64,000 nt of DNA from Breviolum minutum Mf 1.05b.01 (GCA_000507305.1 DF241552.1:1666-65665), one strand, 5' to 3'; counted from the first letter of the stretch, positions 21,901-30,689 are shown. Made by a program: numbers and translations. Notes: a model not told the origin generated them from the letters alone.

Positions 21901-24900
21901 TTATAACATGTATTGAAAGCATTATCCATTTATTGTATCAACATCTTAGAAACATTTTCATTTTTCAAAGATTGCAGAAACAAAGGTAAAACAGGATTCG
22001 GACATGTGACGCAAACCCTGCTTCCCCGTTAATGTCCATGTAGCTGCGTCGCTTTCTTCCACTGGTCGAAGACTTTCTTTTGGAATCAAAATCAATTTCA
22101 ACAGCTCGTGTTGCTAGGCCCACTCTGGCACCAAATTTTGCAATCCTAGAACAGCCTGCAAAAATTTCGATTATGTCCCACTCCGAGCCGACATCCCCAA
22201 ATCGGAACCACCAGGTGAAGAGAACCAAGGTGATGAAGTCCTAAGGTCAGCTTGACGGTGGCGGGCTGAAACATGTTGGAGATGAAGGCAGAAGGGGGCA
22301 AATCATCTTTACTATTCTTATACTAGTCCAAGTGTCTTTAGGGCATCCCAAATGAAGCAGCCGAAGAATGACCAAATTGAATTGATCTGGGGACATCTTC
22401 ACGGCCAAAAGTCGAAGCCCTAGCTTTCCTAACTATAAGTACCCTCAGAAAAAGCGGCTGCGATGGAAAAGCAGGAGAGAGTAAAGCTTTGCCAAACATG
22501 AGCTGAAATATAACTTTGCAAAGGGCAGAAGGCACCTTTGCTAGAGCTGGATGATGTTCTGTAGCCATGAGCTAGACAAGCATGAGGCAAAGTAGGTTTC
22601 CTTCACAGGTTTGGGGGCTGCTCTAATCTGCATTCTATGGAAAAGAAGGCGTCAAATACTTTACTTGATTCAAAGTAGTTTTACAATCCAGAATCCAGAA
22701 GTGAAGACACTCGCCTGGGCATCACAACTCCATGGCCTGCAAGATCAGAATGGCATCCATGGGATGCTTTGTGGAAATACCCAAAATTTTTAGGAAGCGA
22801 AATACTGTGAAAGATCGGCAAATCTCTGTTGAAAACGTTTTCCAACTGAAGCGGTGTCAGGTTTCGGATCTTGTGTCCCAACAACGTTCCCTGCAGATTG
22901 ACCCAGGGTTGTTTGATAGGCATTCTTCGCACCCCTGGGATATTATCTCAACAGACTGGAGCGTGTATTGGGTATGTACCTTCATCAAAGTCAACCTAGT
23001 ATTAGTGGCGGCAGCTTGTGATCAAGCTAAATGCCAAAAACCCATGGGCCTATTTTTGTATAGGCCCCAAAACAAGTCTCATTCCTACTCACTTGGTTTG
23101 CTCTGGTGTGGCAGGTTCAACGGGTTCAAGATCATCGCTGCTCAAAGATCCTGAGCTGGGATCAAACAAAGAAGGAAAAAGAGGCGAGGCTCAGAAAAGG
23201 GGTTTTGTTGTCAAATCAAGTTTAGGAAAAAGTCGCTAGCTAATTTGGAATACGAATCACCCAACTTACGGTTACCAATTGGCAATGTCGAGGGTCCAAG
23301 GAATTCCGATTGCAAGAGATGGGCGGCATCATAAAACTCCTGGTATGTCGTGGCAGCTTTGAAAGTGTGGTTCTTCACGCAGTAGTTCCAGAAGAAGACC
23401 TTCCACCAGAAGTTTGGGGGCAAAATTCGAAAAACTTGGCAAGATACTTTCCCCGTAGGCCCCCTTTCGTTTCTTTTAAGGTTTCCCAGACCCCGCCTGG
23501 AACTTTCCAGGAATCTTGACCTTCATCTTGATATCATTGTTAAAGCAATCCCTTAGAGCAAGCCACTTGGACTTTGCCGGCTCGGTGGTTGGGCAATATC
23601 GCCGGGCCCAAGTGGTGGTGAACTCCCGGGGTGGCTTCTCCTTGGAATCTTTCTTGGCGTCTTCTTTCTCAGGCTCCTGGGATTTCCTGCGTCTCTTTAC
23701 CACCTGAGCCTCATCATTCTCCTTTGGCGTTTCTTTCACTTCACTCTTGGCCTTCTCAGTCTTTGATCCTTTGCTCTTCTCTGCCGTTTCTTTCTTCTCT
23801 GCCTTCTTGGCCTTCTCAGTCTTGGATCCTTTGCTCTTCTCTGCCGTTTCTTTCTTCTCTTCCTTCTTGGCCTTCTCAGTCTTGGATCCTTTGCTCTTCT
23901 CTGCCGTTTCTTTCTCTTCATTCTTGGACTCCTCAGTCTTGGATCCTTTGCTCTTCTCTGCCGTTTCTTTCTCTGCATTCTTGGACTCCTCAGTCTTGGA
24001 TCCTTTGCTCTTCTCTGCCGTTTCTTTTTCTTCATTCTTGGCCTTCTCAGTCTTGGATCCTTTGCTCTTCTCTGCCGTTTCTTTCTCTTCATTCTTGGAC
24101 TCCTCAGGCGTTGCTTTCTCTGCCTTCCGAGCTTTTCTCTTCCGTCCTCCTCCTGCTTCCTCAGCCTCGGGGTGGGCTCCTCTCTTTCTCTTTGGTTCAG
24201 GCTTGGATCGCTTCTGTCTCCCGGGTTTTTCCTCAGTGTCTCCATCATCTTTGGGTGTGACCTCCTCAATGTCGTCCTCCTCAGCACCCTTCTCTTCAGC
24301 ATCCTTGTCTTCTAGATCAATCACATCGGATTTTCCTCCTTTCTTGGTTTTCCTTGGCGGTTTCTGTCCTCGTAGTTGCTCCTGTCTCTTCACTACAGGT
24401 GGTACAACTTCAAGCAAATTCACTCCAGGAGTCTCAGCAGGAGTAGGAGAATCTTGCTTTTCTGTGTCATCTTCAATCTCGATATCATCCTGCTGAATGT
24501 CTTTTCCTTCTAAAGTCTCGGTAGGAATTTCATCTCCTCCCTTTCCATTCTCTTCGGTCTGCCTCTCAGACTCCTCTCCTTTCTCGGCGCTCTTTTCCTC
24601 AGAATCCTGATCAGCCTTTGGATCTTCTTGACTGGTGGTCTTTTCTGCACTTTCATCACTGACCTTGCTTTCCTCTGTCTTTTCGACCTTCCAGCAGACT
24701 GGGGGAAGTCTAGCATTATAAATGGTTCGTTTTTGGAGGATGTCGGCAAACTTCTGGAAAGAGACATGTTTTCTTTAAATGAATTACCCCACCTCGAAAT
24801 CTGTGACAGGTACTTCGTGTGCCAGCATGTCATATGGAAGAGTCGACACTTGGTCAGCATAGGATCGTGGGGGTGGTTTGTGAATCTATAGGGTGACTGT

Positions 24901-25837
24901 GCTGATTGGACTGGCGGGAAACCCGGAATGACATAATGACGGTAGAATTATGTGGACCAACCCCCTATTTGTCCTGTCCCAGAACTTGTAGTGCCAATTG
25001 CGGCTTCATCACGAAGTGCTTTTCGAGCGGCCAGTTCCATCCTTGCAGGGTGATTATTATGGTCTAGAATCCAGTTACTTTGTTTGTCTACCACCGAATT
25101 TTTCATGATCAAACAAAAATTGGTGAATAAAATGTTCTTTCAAAAAAATGCTTTGAAAGTCTGGCCTGAGTTCAGCCATCCTTTGAAGAACCTCTTCCCT
25201 AGACTTCTTTGGTTTTAGCTGGTTCCCATCAGCGGTGGATGACATGTTGTCACCGGAACAGACTTTCTCCCCCAAACTGTCTTCTAGCGGCTGATCAGCA
25301 GAAACTGCAGAAGTAGGGTCGGCTGTGGAACCTTCACCCTCACTGTCAAAAACATCAGGGTTTGACAGGGAATCCGGGTCAAGAGTAATTTCATCATAGT
25401 AGGAAATTGGTTGTTGGTAGCCATCATCTAGGATACCACCATCATTGCCCTCAATTTCAGTGGGTCTTGGAGAAGAATCACCATCAGCTGACCCATCTTC
25501 AATAGCAAGAATTGGTACTGGTACTGGTACTGGGTTTGGCTGTTGGTCTGGCCATGCTTCATTAAGAATATCCCAAAAGGCTTGACAAGCATTATCCTCG
25601 GCAAAGTTGTTTGGAAAGGGAAACCAATCAAAATAAAGATCCTATATCACCCGAATAATTTTTGGGGCAAGAAAAAAAAGGTGATCATACTTGACGCCAA
25701 AATTCTTTCGGGGCTTCAGCACCAGCTAGCCAACGTCTCAGCCCGTAACTGAATAGTTTTTTGCACCCCCACGCGTCGAGTGCAATATCCCCAAGATTGC
25801 TGGAATCCAGCCCAAGAAGTTCCCGATACAGGACCAC
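14348..25837 (-). CDS. Multi-exon dinoflagellate mobile-element-type gene: MTase-like plus transposase-like polyprotein (overall span)
   Basis: I read this as one minus-strand gene because exon fragments follow each other in a sensible order over 11.5 kb and most neighbouring exons join in phase. Order 5' to 3': helical N-terminal exons (25837-24793), a Lys-rich repeat exon (24753-23497), linker exons (23399-22685), a Rossmann methyltransferase-like module (22240-20957), a WEEAEVIDVLLYLR exon (20778-20610), acidic and DNA-binding-like exons (20100-16726), and the transposase-like module (16218-14348). Introns are mostly short (39-444 nt) with GT, GC or GA donors and usually AG|G acceptors. 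A frameshift near 15.9 kb, a TGA at 18071-18073 and unresolved joins (near 25078, 24970 and 16725-16218) mean the copy is probably decaying. The modules could also be two adjacent genes. The family resemblance is from memory of dinoflagellate proteomes. Confidence 0.6.
15916..16218 (-). pseudogene. Exon upstream of the transposase-like module
   Basis: Reads as a basic Ser/Arg stretch (NASRNASRMVRKLG), then YHSPIDVCKYLLFHHPEILCGG and the aromatic end WWQGYT. A conserved order of an Arg-rich helix, a 'P.D....L..HPE.L.GG' block and a Trp-rich end, followed by IPV.L.GDEG, is what I recall for this dinoflagellate family. The frame must shift by -1 or +2 to enter the next module, so the join is a lesion or an error. 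How it joins the exon ending at 16726 is not resolved: the obvious AG|G acceptor near 16230 does not keep phase. Confidence 0.5.
16726..16860 (-). CDS. Exon: Lys/Arg/Ala-rich, NLS-like tail
   Basis: The acceptor is TTGACAG|G at 16860 and the donor GTGAGTAG starts at 16725. Between them the exon reads YPKDSAARP, then an alternating Lys/Ala run ending KKRPRKS. Length is 1+132+2 nt. The basic composition suggests nuclear targeting or nucleic-acid contact. It is one of several charged linker exons before the transposase-like module. Confidence 0.55.
16960..17515 (-). CDS. Three helical, charged exons of the minus-strand gene
   Basis: Exon-like stretches at about 17515-17400 (LDKRIGKLQEGLKKYEASAG), 17290-17160 (ARMVVKIQGVIKELERHHET) and 17095-16960 (RLEKKLSEHFKNAQ, then WPYDFVNLKL). 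All three are rich in Lys/Glu/Leu and look alpha-helical or coiled-coil. Each is bounded by stops or splice-like sites in the intervening DNA. Exact borders are uncertain; the second begins after CCTAACAAG and the third after an AT-rich spacer. Confidence 0.45.
17705..17862 (-). CDS. Acidic exon of the minus-strand gene
   Basis: After an acceptor TAATTCAG|G the minus strand reads GQEDAEMDDENDPDLHKDN, then LRKAAGLPELPEDG. The composition is strongly acidic. The donor is not certain; a GA donor after ACCAA is possible and would fit the splice-site usage seen elsewhere in the gene. Confidence 0.45.
17975..18165 (-). pseudogene. Exon with an in-frame TGA
   Basis: The minus strand reads NRRVQWSEQGEGSTGG, then LEPQLV, a TGA at 18071-18073, and in the same frame LADVAAQSSKADRLSLLREI. 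Coding character is equally good on both sides of the stop and no splice pair can remove it, so a nonsense change (for example CGA to TGA) is the simplest reading. A donor GTAAACC lies near 17973. Confidence 0.45.
18230..18755 (-). CDS. Exons with W-S-P / K-F-C / L-Y-W signature, probable DNA-binding-like linker
   Basis: Fragments follow in order: about 18755-18600 (TFVQECEVLRTELQESE, then EEWKWSP), about 18525-18455 (RVSAVIKFCRTNPEKYMRR) and about 18413-18230 (ARRDLYEQTTLYWAEKTI). Read together they give a pattern of a Trp-Ser helix, a Lys-Phe-Cys helix and a 'Y.....YW' strand that I associate with this dinoflagellate family. No database family name comes to mind. Borders are approximate. 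Confidence 0.45.
18850..19236 (-). CDS. Exon with IHGRMYRIMKP / GKFKVS motif
   Basis: Starts after ACTTAG|GTG at 19236 in phase 0 with the preceding exon. It reads a Ser/Glu/Pro-rich acidic stretch, then ISASAIHGRMYRIMKP and NGKFKVSQSILDDW, ending in FQMCGYCPDSW. The small 'R.RR...P...G.FKV' block resembles a short DNA-binding or multimerisation element placed ahead of transposase-like modules in related dinoflagellate proteins (memory, not searched). The 3' border lies near 18855, possibly at a GA donor. Confidence 0.6.
19580..19831 (-). CDS. Acidic/Pro-rich exon, 84 codons, phase 0 at both ends
   Basis: The acceptor ends CTGCAAAG at 19832 and the donor GTATCTTG begins at 19579. The exon is exactly 252 nt: LKDILSSFLMDSLARP, then an ELENELEKELDA helix and a Pro/Ser-rich tail. 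It joins the next exon at 19236 across a 343-nt intron with phase kept. Overlapping minus- and plus-strand readings are weaker. Confidence 0.6.
19917..20100 (-). CDS. Exon of the minus-strand gene (LMGESGVG ... DADLEVELEASS)
   Basis: Minus-strand reading LMGESGVGRSCSTLMDGV, then SDADLEVELEASSLEKP and VTDG followed by GTGTCATT, a possible donor near 19938. It is acidic and otherwise featureless. A further fragment at about 20350-20265 (TEIGMSQWIVKSF) may be the exon before it. Confidence 0.4.
20440..20510. repeat. Cluster of GTTCGCCGT-type strings
   Basis: GTTCGCCGTTT at 20455, GTTCGCTGTTT at 20476 and GTTCGCCGTC at 20497 lie 21 bases apart inside an intron-like stretch. Related strings occur beyond both ends of the gene (14258-14317 and 26571-26582). 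Confidence 0.45.
20610..20778 (-). CDS. Exon with WEEAEVIDVLLYLR motif
   Basis: Begins after CTCTAAG|G at 20778 and reads DDSLDVKVQFQHCEWSSWEE, then EVIDVLLYLRKSSKLVVPLE and WDNAVPSLEDL. The 'W..A....V..YLR..K.L.IP..W' pattern is one I recall directly after the Rossmann module in dinoflagellate proteins of this type. It is the main reason for treating the methyltransferase-like and transposase-like parts as one gene. A GA donor near 20618 or the stop at 20602-20604 ends it. Confidence 0.55.
20880..22240 (-). CDS. Rossmann methyltransferase-like module, five exons
   Basis: Exons 22240-22011, 21824-21651, 21534-21393, 21274-21060 and 20957 to about 20880 join in phase throughout. Spliced motifs: WDIIEIFAGCSRIAKFGARV with VEIDFD, resembling methyltransferase motifs I and II; AIVCSTWSSVNQHTSGRD; GTTYYPSVRSGNKM; VFMIENPGGSSI, reminiscent of the ENV/PP loop of cytosine methylases; VFKCKFWMIKFG; and SRYKGNKRLKQSQ. 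The Cys-Ser near the first loop and ENPGG could form an active site, but methylation activity is inference. Introns are 186, 116, 118 and 102 nt. Those at 21650-21535 and 21059-20958 have GA donors and AG|G acceptors. This module shows no lesion and is the best-preserved part of the gene. Confidence 0.65.
22685..23399 (-). CDS. Four linker exons joined in phase
   Basis: Exons 23399-23270, 23189-23093, 22934-22806 and 22736-22685 are separated by GT-AG introns of 80, 158 and 69 nt, and all phases agree. The spliced reading includes VFFWNYCVKNHTFKAATTYQ, LQSEFLGPSTLPIGN, a Ser/Asp/Glu/Pro-rich linker (SSDDLEPVEPATPEQTK) and GKRFQQRFADLSQPWSC. The Trp/Cys-containing first exon continues the WARRYCP block of the preceding exon; together they resemble an 'ARR..P......W..I...F' element known to me from dinoflagellate proteomes. 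Confidence 0.6.
23497..24753 (-). CDS. Lys/Glu-rich exon with tandem repeat and WARRYCP end
   Basis: One open exon of about 419 codons. It starts KFADILQKRTIYNARLPPVC, passes through acidic, Ser/Glu-rich sequence, a basic stretch (KRSKPEPKRKRG, RKRKARKAEK), six copies of a 19-20 residue ETAEKSKGSKTE repeat, and ends FTTTWARRYCPTTEPAKSKW and FNNDIKMKVKIPGKFQ. A GC donor at 23496 joins in phase to the exon at 23399 (97-nt intron). The basic repeats suggest nucleic-acid or chromatin contact. Long open frames on the opposite strand here are only shadows of the repeat. Confidence 0.65.
23745..24110 (-). repeat. 57-60 bp coding tandem repeat, six units
   Basis: Six units encoding ETAEKSKGSKTE followed by a variable (K/E)(A/S)K..EK tail. 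Units differ by single codons (KAKNEEK, ESKNAEK, ESKNEEK, KAKKEEKK, KAKKAEKK, KAKSEVK), so the array has drifted but stayed in frame. Confidence 0.85.
24793..24885 (-). CDS. Exon YADQVSTLPYDMLAHEVPVT
   Basis: Follows an acceptor CCCTATAG at 24886 and reads HKPPPRSYADQ, then VSTLPYDMLAHEVPVTDFE. The next codons run in the same frame into two TAA codons before the Lys-rich exon. Either a 39-nt intron (24792-24754, GTGGGG to TTCCAG) removes them, or they are nonsense changes in a single exon. Both keep the reading frame. Confidence 0.5.
25078..25837 (-). CDS. N-terminal exons with DAWGCKKL and KPKKSREEV motifs
   Basis: Exon 25837-25691 (49 codons) reads VLYRELLGLDSSNLGDIAL, then DAWGCKKLFSYGLRRW. 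A 49-nt GT-AG intron (25690-25642) joins it in phase to an exon starting at 25641 with DLYFDWFPFPNNF and AFWDILNEAWPDQ, followed by a Pro/Asp/Ser-rich stretch and KPKKSREEVLQRMAELRPDF, IFLKEHFIHQFLFDHEKF. At 25075-25077 the frame hits TAA, while the next frame continues well (DHNNHPARMELAARKALRDE, to about 24970). A 28- or 31-nt intron (to 25064) or a one-base change would both repair it. No start codon was fixed. Confidence 0.55.
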
Positions 25838-26015
25838 CTTTCATGCCCAAAAAAAAGTTCATGATCATAAGTTCCTTAAACGAAGGAAATTGAACACATG
25901 GACCAAATGAAAAAGATTTTAAACATCATCCGGGAAGGATGGGTATAAACTGGTTTAGAAAACGCCATTCCCAACCTCCTTTCGCACCAAAGCAATTGGA
26001 ACGGTTTGTGGGAGA

Positions 26016-26303
26016 TCAGATTGCCCCCCCCCACCACATGGCAATAAGTTCCATCACCTTTTTGTTCATGACGAAGGCTTTTTTTGTGGCATGCCCCCTA
26101 ACTTCTGGAGCTGGCCAAGCCAACAAAGACCTTTCGTGCCGAGACCTCTCTCTCATGTTGGCTTCATGCTCCCACATCACATGAAGATCCTTTGCCATGT
26201 TGGCACGGACTAAGGACTTGAGAACCCACTCGAGCAGGAATGAGGCTGAGAGGAGGGTGGTAGATGAACTATGGATGTGCCCCTTGAAGGGAACCAACAC
26301 CAT
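26016..26303 (-). CDS. Possible first exon of the minus-strand gene
   Basis: Opens with ATG at 26303 and reads 95 codons, including KDLHVMWEHEANMRERSRHE, RSLLAWPAPEVRGHATKKAF and KVMELIAMWWGG, then stops. Composition is protein-like and it lies 180 bases upstream of the exon at 25837. I could not find an in-phase splice to that exon, so the link is by position only. Confidence 0.35.
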   Translation of the reverse strand: MVLVPFKGHIHSSSTTLLSASFLLEWVLKSLVRANMAKDLHVMWEHEANMRERSRHERSLLAWPAPEVRGHATKKAFVMNKKVMELIAMWWGGAI

Positions 26304-27470
26304 TTTAGAAATTTAATCTATGATAGTTTAATGCAAAAGAGAAAGGTGAAAGAGATATTTGGCGCCTCCATTGTTGCGCGAGCTGGCACCGATCTCACGG
26401 TACCTGTGAAAAAAAGTCGTATGGGGGAATGATGGGTGAATGAAAGCTTGCAGAATGACAAGGGTCGCACTTGAAGTTGAGCGCCCGGGTGAAGAGCAGA
26501 GTTTGAGCAGCTGGTTGAAGCTGTATGCGGGAATGGTGAGGGGATGTCACTAAATCACCAAAAAAGCAAGAATCGCCGTTTCATTCAAAAACATGGTTTT
26601 TCACCAAAGAGCAAAAATTATACCCCTCTAGGAAGACCTAGGTATAATGTCCGTGTAAATTTCCCCCTATGAACTTCATCATGCCACAAAAAGATCCCAT
26701 GAAGTTTGCCTTATTTCTCCAGCAGCTTCAGGTGCGACCAGATGAAGAGACATGCCTGGTATGCAAGCTTGTTGTGGAATGAAGTCTCTGAACAAATATG
26801 GCGTTGAAACAAATTGAAGATGTCATTCAAATGAAAGCGTGAAAATCACCAACATTTGGCAGTGGCAATGAAGGCGTGAGTATTTATTCACTGTCATCTG
26901 GGATAATTCCGCGCTGCAAATCTTCAAAAGGACACATACAGACCAAAAAGGACGAATGATTTGATTTGATGTTTTTTTTTCACCTGGCTCTAGAATACAA
27001 ATATTAGTTGTGATTTCACTGCCATCAGTGTTGTCAGAGATGACCATTGACGCATTTTGTCCATGTGAACCCGGGGCAATAATGAGTCGCAATTTATCCA
27101 GGTTCCCACGTTTCGCGTGAATACCAACGATATGTCCCCTGCTTAGGAATTTGGTCTGCTTGCCAAATTCGTAATTGGCACGCAACCGAACAACCATGCA
27201 AAAAATATTTTACATAAGATTGGTTTATATTTATGCTTTTGTTGTTTATTTCCATATATTTTTTTCACCGTTGGAAGTGAATTGTTTTGCATTGGGCACA
27301 AACCATCATCATGTCGTTTTCAAATTGTCATTGTTTCTTACTTTATTTGACATATTCTCCGGGCCCAATGATCATCCACCCACCCACTCCGAATGCTAGA
27401 GGGGATTGCGGAAAACAAAACGACGCAAAGAAAAACATGACCTGGCAAAGCAGCTGAGCAGTGAAAAAAA
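26304..27470. other. No gene recognised
   Basis: Upstream flank of the minus-strand gene. One AATCGCCGTTT string lies at 26571 and a short palindrome (ATTATACC ... TAGGTATAAT) at about 26626-26654. No promoter element can be named; dinoflagellate promoters are poorly defined. Confidence 0.4.
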
Positions 27471-27474
27471 CCCT

Positions 27475-27605
27475 ATAGTTATTTAGGGTAGATAGGGGAT
27501 TATACTACCCAGTTATGTGGTGATTCTAATAAACCGTTTTAAGGATCCCTATTGAACAACCAGTATATTTAATGGAAAGTAAGAGTTTCTTTTTTTTTTC
27601 GTGAC
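27475..27605. mobile_element. MITE-like family D, copy 1
   Basis: Shares GGGGATTATAC, GATCCCTAT, ACAACCAGT/GCAACCGGT and AATGGAAAGTA in the same order with the copy at 32579. Ends are not sharp. Non-coding. Confidence 0.5.
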
Positions 27606-27721
27606 TCAGCTGGGTTTGCAATGAATCTCTTTAAAGGTTGGTTTTGTAGAAAATCATAATGGTTTCTTGATGACCCTTTGTCACATGTTTTGTTTTTGGA
27701 CATGGATTGCAAACTCTGTAG

Positions 27722-28530
27722 ATTTGTGGATGCGCTAATCAGTATGGACATGTGCAGATGGTTTTCGACTCACAAAGTTACCTTTCGGAAAGTCATGGAC
27801 CAAGCCCTCGGAAAAAATCGAATGTTGAAGATGTTGCATGTTGATTATTTTCGAAAGTTTTTGTTCAGCAAAAAGGTGAATAAATAGGTCGTGACTATTT
27901 GTGATTTTACTATTTGTGGCAGATCCCCAAATTGACCCTTCACACATAATTCCTAGAACATAGAAGTTATATAAAAACCAGATAATCACTTTGACTCACA
28001 GTTTTTGACTCTCGTTGGGACTGTGGGCCTGACACCAGTGGTCACCAAGTACAAAAAAAATTGCTTGGTCTTTTGATGGCTGTGGCGTCGCGGGATGATG
28101 CTACGGTTATCCCTAACGTCGCAGTTCTCACCATTGGCCCGGACCGCGAAATGGAGGAAAACCTTTAGCCTCAAGGCTGACCCAATAGAGTGTGACCAAG
28201 CAGAATCCCTGGAGGCCACAATGACATACCAGGGAAATCAAGCCCTGGCGTGTCAAAATGGCAAACCTAGATATCTCATCCCTAAGAACATGCGCATAGA
28301 TTTGCAACTTGCATGTGGAATGGCCAGTTTTGTTGAAGGTATATTGCATTCAATCACGTTACAAATGCTTGTGCATGTACATACATCACCGCTAGCCTGA
28401 AAACATCTTGCCACGGATGCAGAATCGTAGCGGCTTCATGTGGTGCTTCTTTGGTGATCTCCTGAAGTCACCAGTCATGCTGTCTTTCCTCATAGTTCAT
28501 CACAGCAATCTGACCAAAGCCAGGTTTATT
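27722..28530 (+). other. Exon-like islands, unidentified gene
   Basis: Three islands look protein-coding on the plus strand: 27722-27857 (MDMCRWFSTHKVTFRKVMDQ), 28079-28340 (MAVASRDDATVIPNVAVLTI in one frame, then PIECDQAESLEATMTYQGNQ in another, ending before GTATATTG), and about 28410-28523. Frame choices conflict within the second island, so I cannot give a spliced protein. No domain is recognised. Confidence 0.3.
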
Positions 28531-28559
28531 TGTATACTTTAGATTTGCCAACATGATGT

Positions 28560-30320
28560 GCTGCAAAATCCAAGTTGAACTTGTTTTTCTTGGTTCATAT
28601 TGGAGCAAGTTTTCAGTCGCAGTACTCTGAGATTCCATCTCATTTCAGGATTTCCGTTCATGAACTATGATCCATTCACCTTAAAGGAAAGTGTTCGACG
28701 TATTTTTTGTTTCTACAGGGGTGCATGTGATCCTAGACGGCGTTGGTTGGAATAGATTGGAAAACAACAAGAAACCAACGCCATTCATTAATGGTATACT
28801 TTCAGACATTCTGCTCACAGGCTAAATATAGATATCATAGCTAGTTTCTAACATCTTACACCTCCAATCAGAAGGTTTTGGCAGATGATTTTTCCTTTCG
28901 GATATTGGTGCTACATTAGTTGAATGGAATGTACCATAGGTTAATATGTATTTACATGTATTTACATTTATATATATATATTATCATATATTCATATATT
29001 CACAAATATCTATATATATATACATAAAATGTATATATATAATTATATACGTGTGATATATGGTACAGCGCCCGATTACAAGAGGTAAGTACAGAGAATA
29101 AAGACAAAATCACACTACTTCGTGTAAAGGTGTGTTTAACCAGGGATTCTGTCCAGGCCAGCCACAGACCGCAAGGCGGGCCCCTTAAAACCGCCCTGCA
29201 AGTGCGATGCAAACAAAAACCGCCGGATGCCAATGGCTCCAGCTGCAAATGTTGCGGTCCCTACGTGATGGCAACGTGCGACTTGTGACGCTTCCGGATC
29301 ACAACGTAACCTCCAAACCTCCGATGGCTATGGTTGTTTGATAAGGAATGAGGCTGAAGTTTTCAACGGGGTGATACTCCATTTTTCGCACCCAGTTTCA
29401 AGGGCCTTTCTTTTTCAACGACTTAAGGACCTGCAATTGTCAACCGTCGACCAGGGTTGGTGTATGTTATAATCCACATATTACTTGTATAGTGTATACC
29501 TACATTTTCCAGGGGAGTGTTGAATGGACGAGAAAGTGTCGCGATACAATATCCCTGAACATTCAAACAACACCGTTTGAACGTGTTGGTATGTATTGTT
29601 CATATGCTGTATTATATATATCTATATACATACGGGACCGCACCCTGCACCTACGATATTTCTGAGGATCCTGGTGTGACATTTTGGATTCTATTTGGAA
29701 TCACGGGTCTAGAATGAAGACATTAAACAGACAGCTAAGCAGGCTATCATCGTAAGAAAATGCCAACGCGTTTCCTACTGTTGACAAAAATCAGGGGAAA
29801 AGGCCATGATTTTCAAGATACGCCTCACAACAAACACACCTGAAGGTCAAGATCAACCACCTAGATTTTTGTGGCATCCCTTTAAGGTAAGAGGATCCAT
29901 GCTTCAAATGGTTGCTGATCTGGACGCCTGTCATATCCGCGCAAAAAACTTCCGTTTCCTTCCTTTGCTCGACTTCTTGGGGGAACGTGCTTTCACGTGG
30001 CTGCAAACGTAGAGATCTTGGATGCCGTATCTTTGATGTATCTTTGTACATCCAGTTCATGTCCAAAAGATGTACGTATATATGCTACTATGTAAATAGA
30101 ATTATATATAGATATGTGTCAGAATGTATGTATATATATAAATATATATTATATGTATATTTTGTGTGTGTGTGTGGGTATTTATGTAGATTGGTATTTA
30201 TATCTATATGTAGTTTTTATACCAACATGTTCCAAAGAGTGTTGTTTTACTCTCAAGGGATGTTGTTTGGGCACCCCAACATCATCCATTCAGGTATATT
30301 GATATGATATACACATTGTT
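28560..30320. other. No gene recognised; AT microsatellites and a GC-rich patch
   Basis: Long TA/TATG-rich tracts at about 28945-29055 and 30070-30200. A GC-richer patch at about 29140-29340 may hold a minus-strand exon (after GCACTTGCAG near 29193), but all three frames look similar. A plus-strand donor-like GTAAGAGG follows a short open stretch at 29803-29886. Confidence 0.35.
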
Positions 30321-30329
30321 TTGGCATTT

Positions 30330-30432
30330 TACCTCCTGGAAGTTTAACACAGCCCCTGAAAAATGATGGTTGGAAGACTACTCTCCTTGTGGGATGGTAA
30401 CTTTCCAGGGGCTACGTGAAAAAACTTTGGGT
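30330..30432. mobile_element. MITE-like family A, copy
   Basis: Terminal parts CCTCCTGGAAGTTTAAC and AGCCCCTGAAAA face CCAGGGGCT on the right, with the internal string GATGGTTGGAAGACTA typical of the family. Confidence 0.65.
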
Positions 30433-30462
30433 GTGTTCATGTGATGAGTCATGAGAGTGTGA

Positions 30463-30567
30463 TACTGTTGATGGAAGAAATCCTGCACCACCTGGGATGT
30501 ATAAAACCCTATAGATTTTGGGATATGTATCATACCAACTGGTGCAGGATTTCTTCCATCAACCGTA
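30463..30567. mobile_element. MITE-like family C, best-preserved copy
   Basis: A near-palindrome: CTGTTGATGGAAGAAATCC with TGCACCA on the left is matched by its complement TGGTGCA, GGATTTCTTCCATCAAC on the right. The 50-bp centre contains GGATGTATAAAACCCTATAG. Arms of about 26 bp. Confidence 0.8.
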
Positions 30568-30689
30568 CCACAATCTCCCTCATGGTGTTTAAATCAAACA
30601 AACACATTCTATGATGGAACCAATGGAACTCTAAGGGTTTTCAAGGCTCAAATAACGAGGCCGCGGATGGCAATGAGGCCACCACCATG

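Noticed and set aside
23631..24496. Long plus-strand open frames rich in Ser/Leu/Phe over the Lys-rich exon
   Set aside because: They are the complement of the 57-60 bp coding repeat; the minus-strand reading has sensible flanking exons and splice sites.
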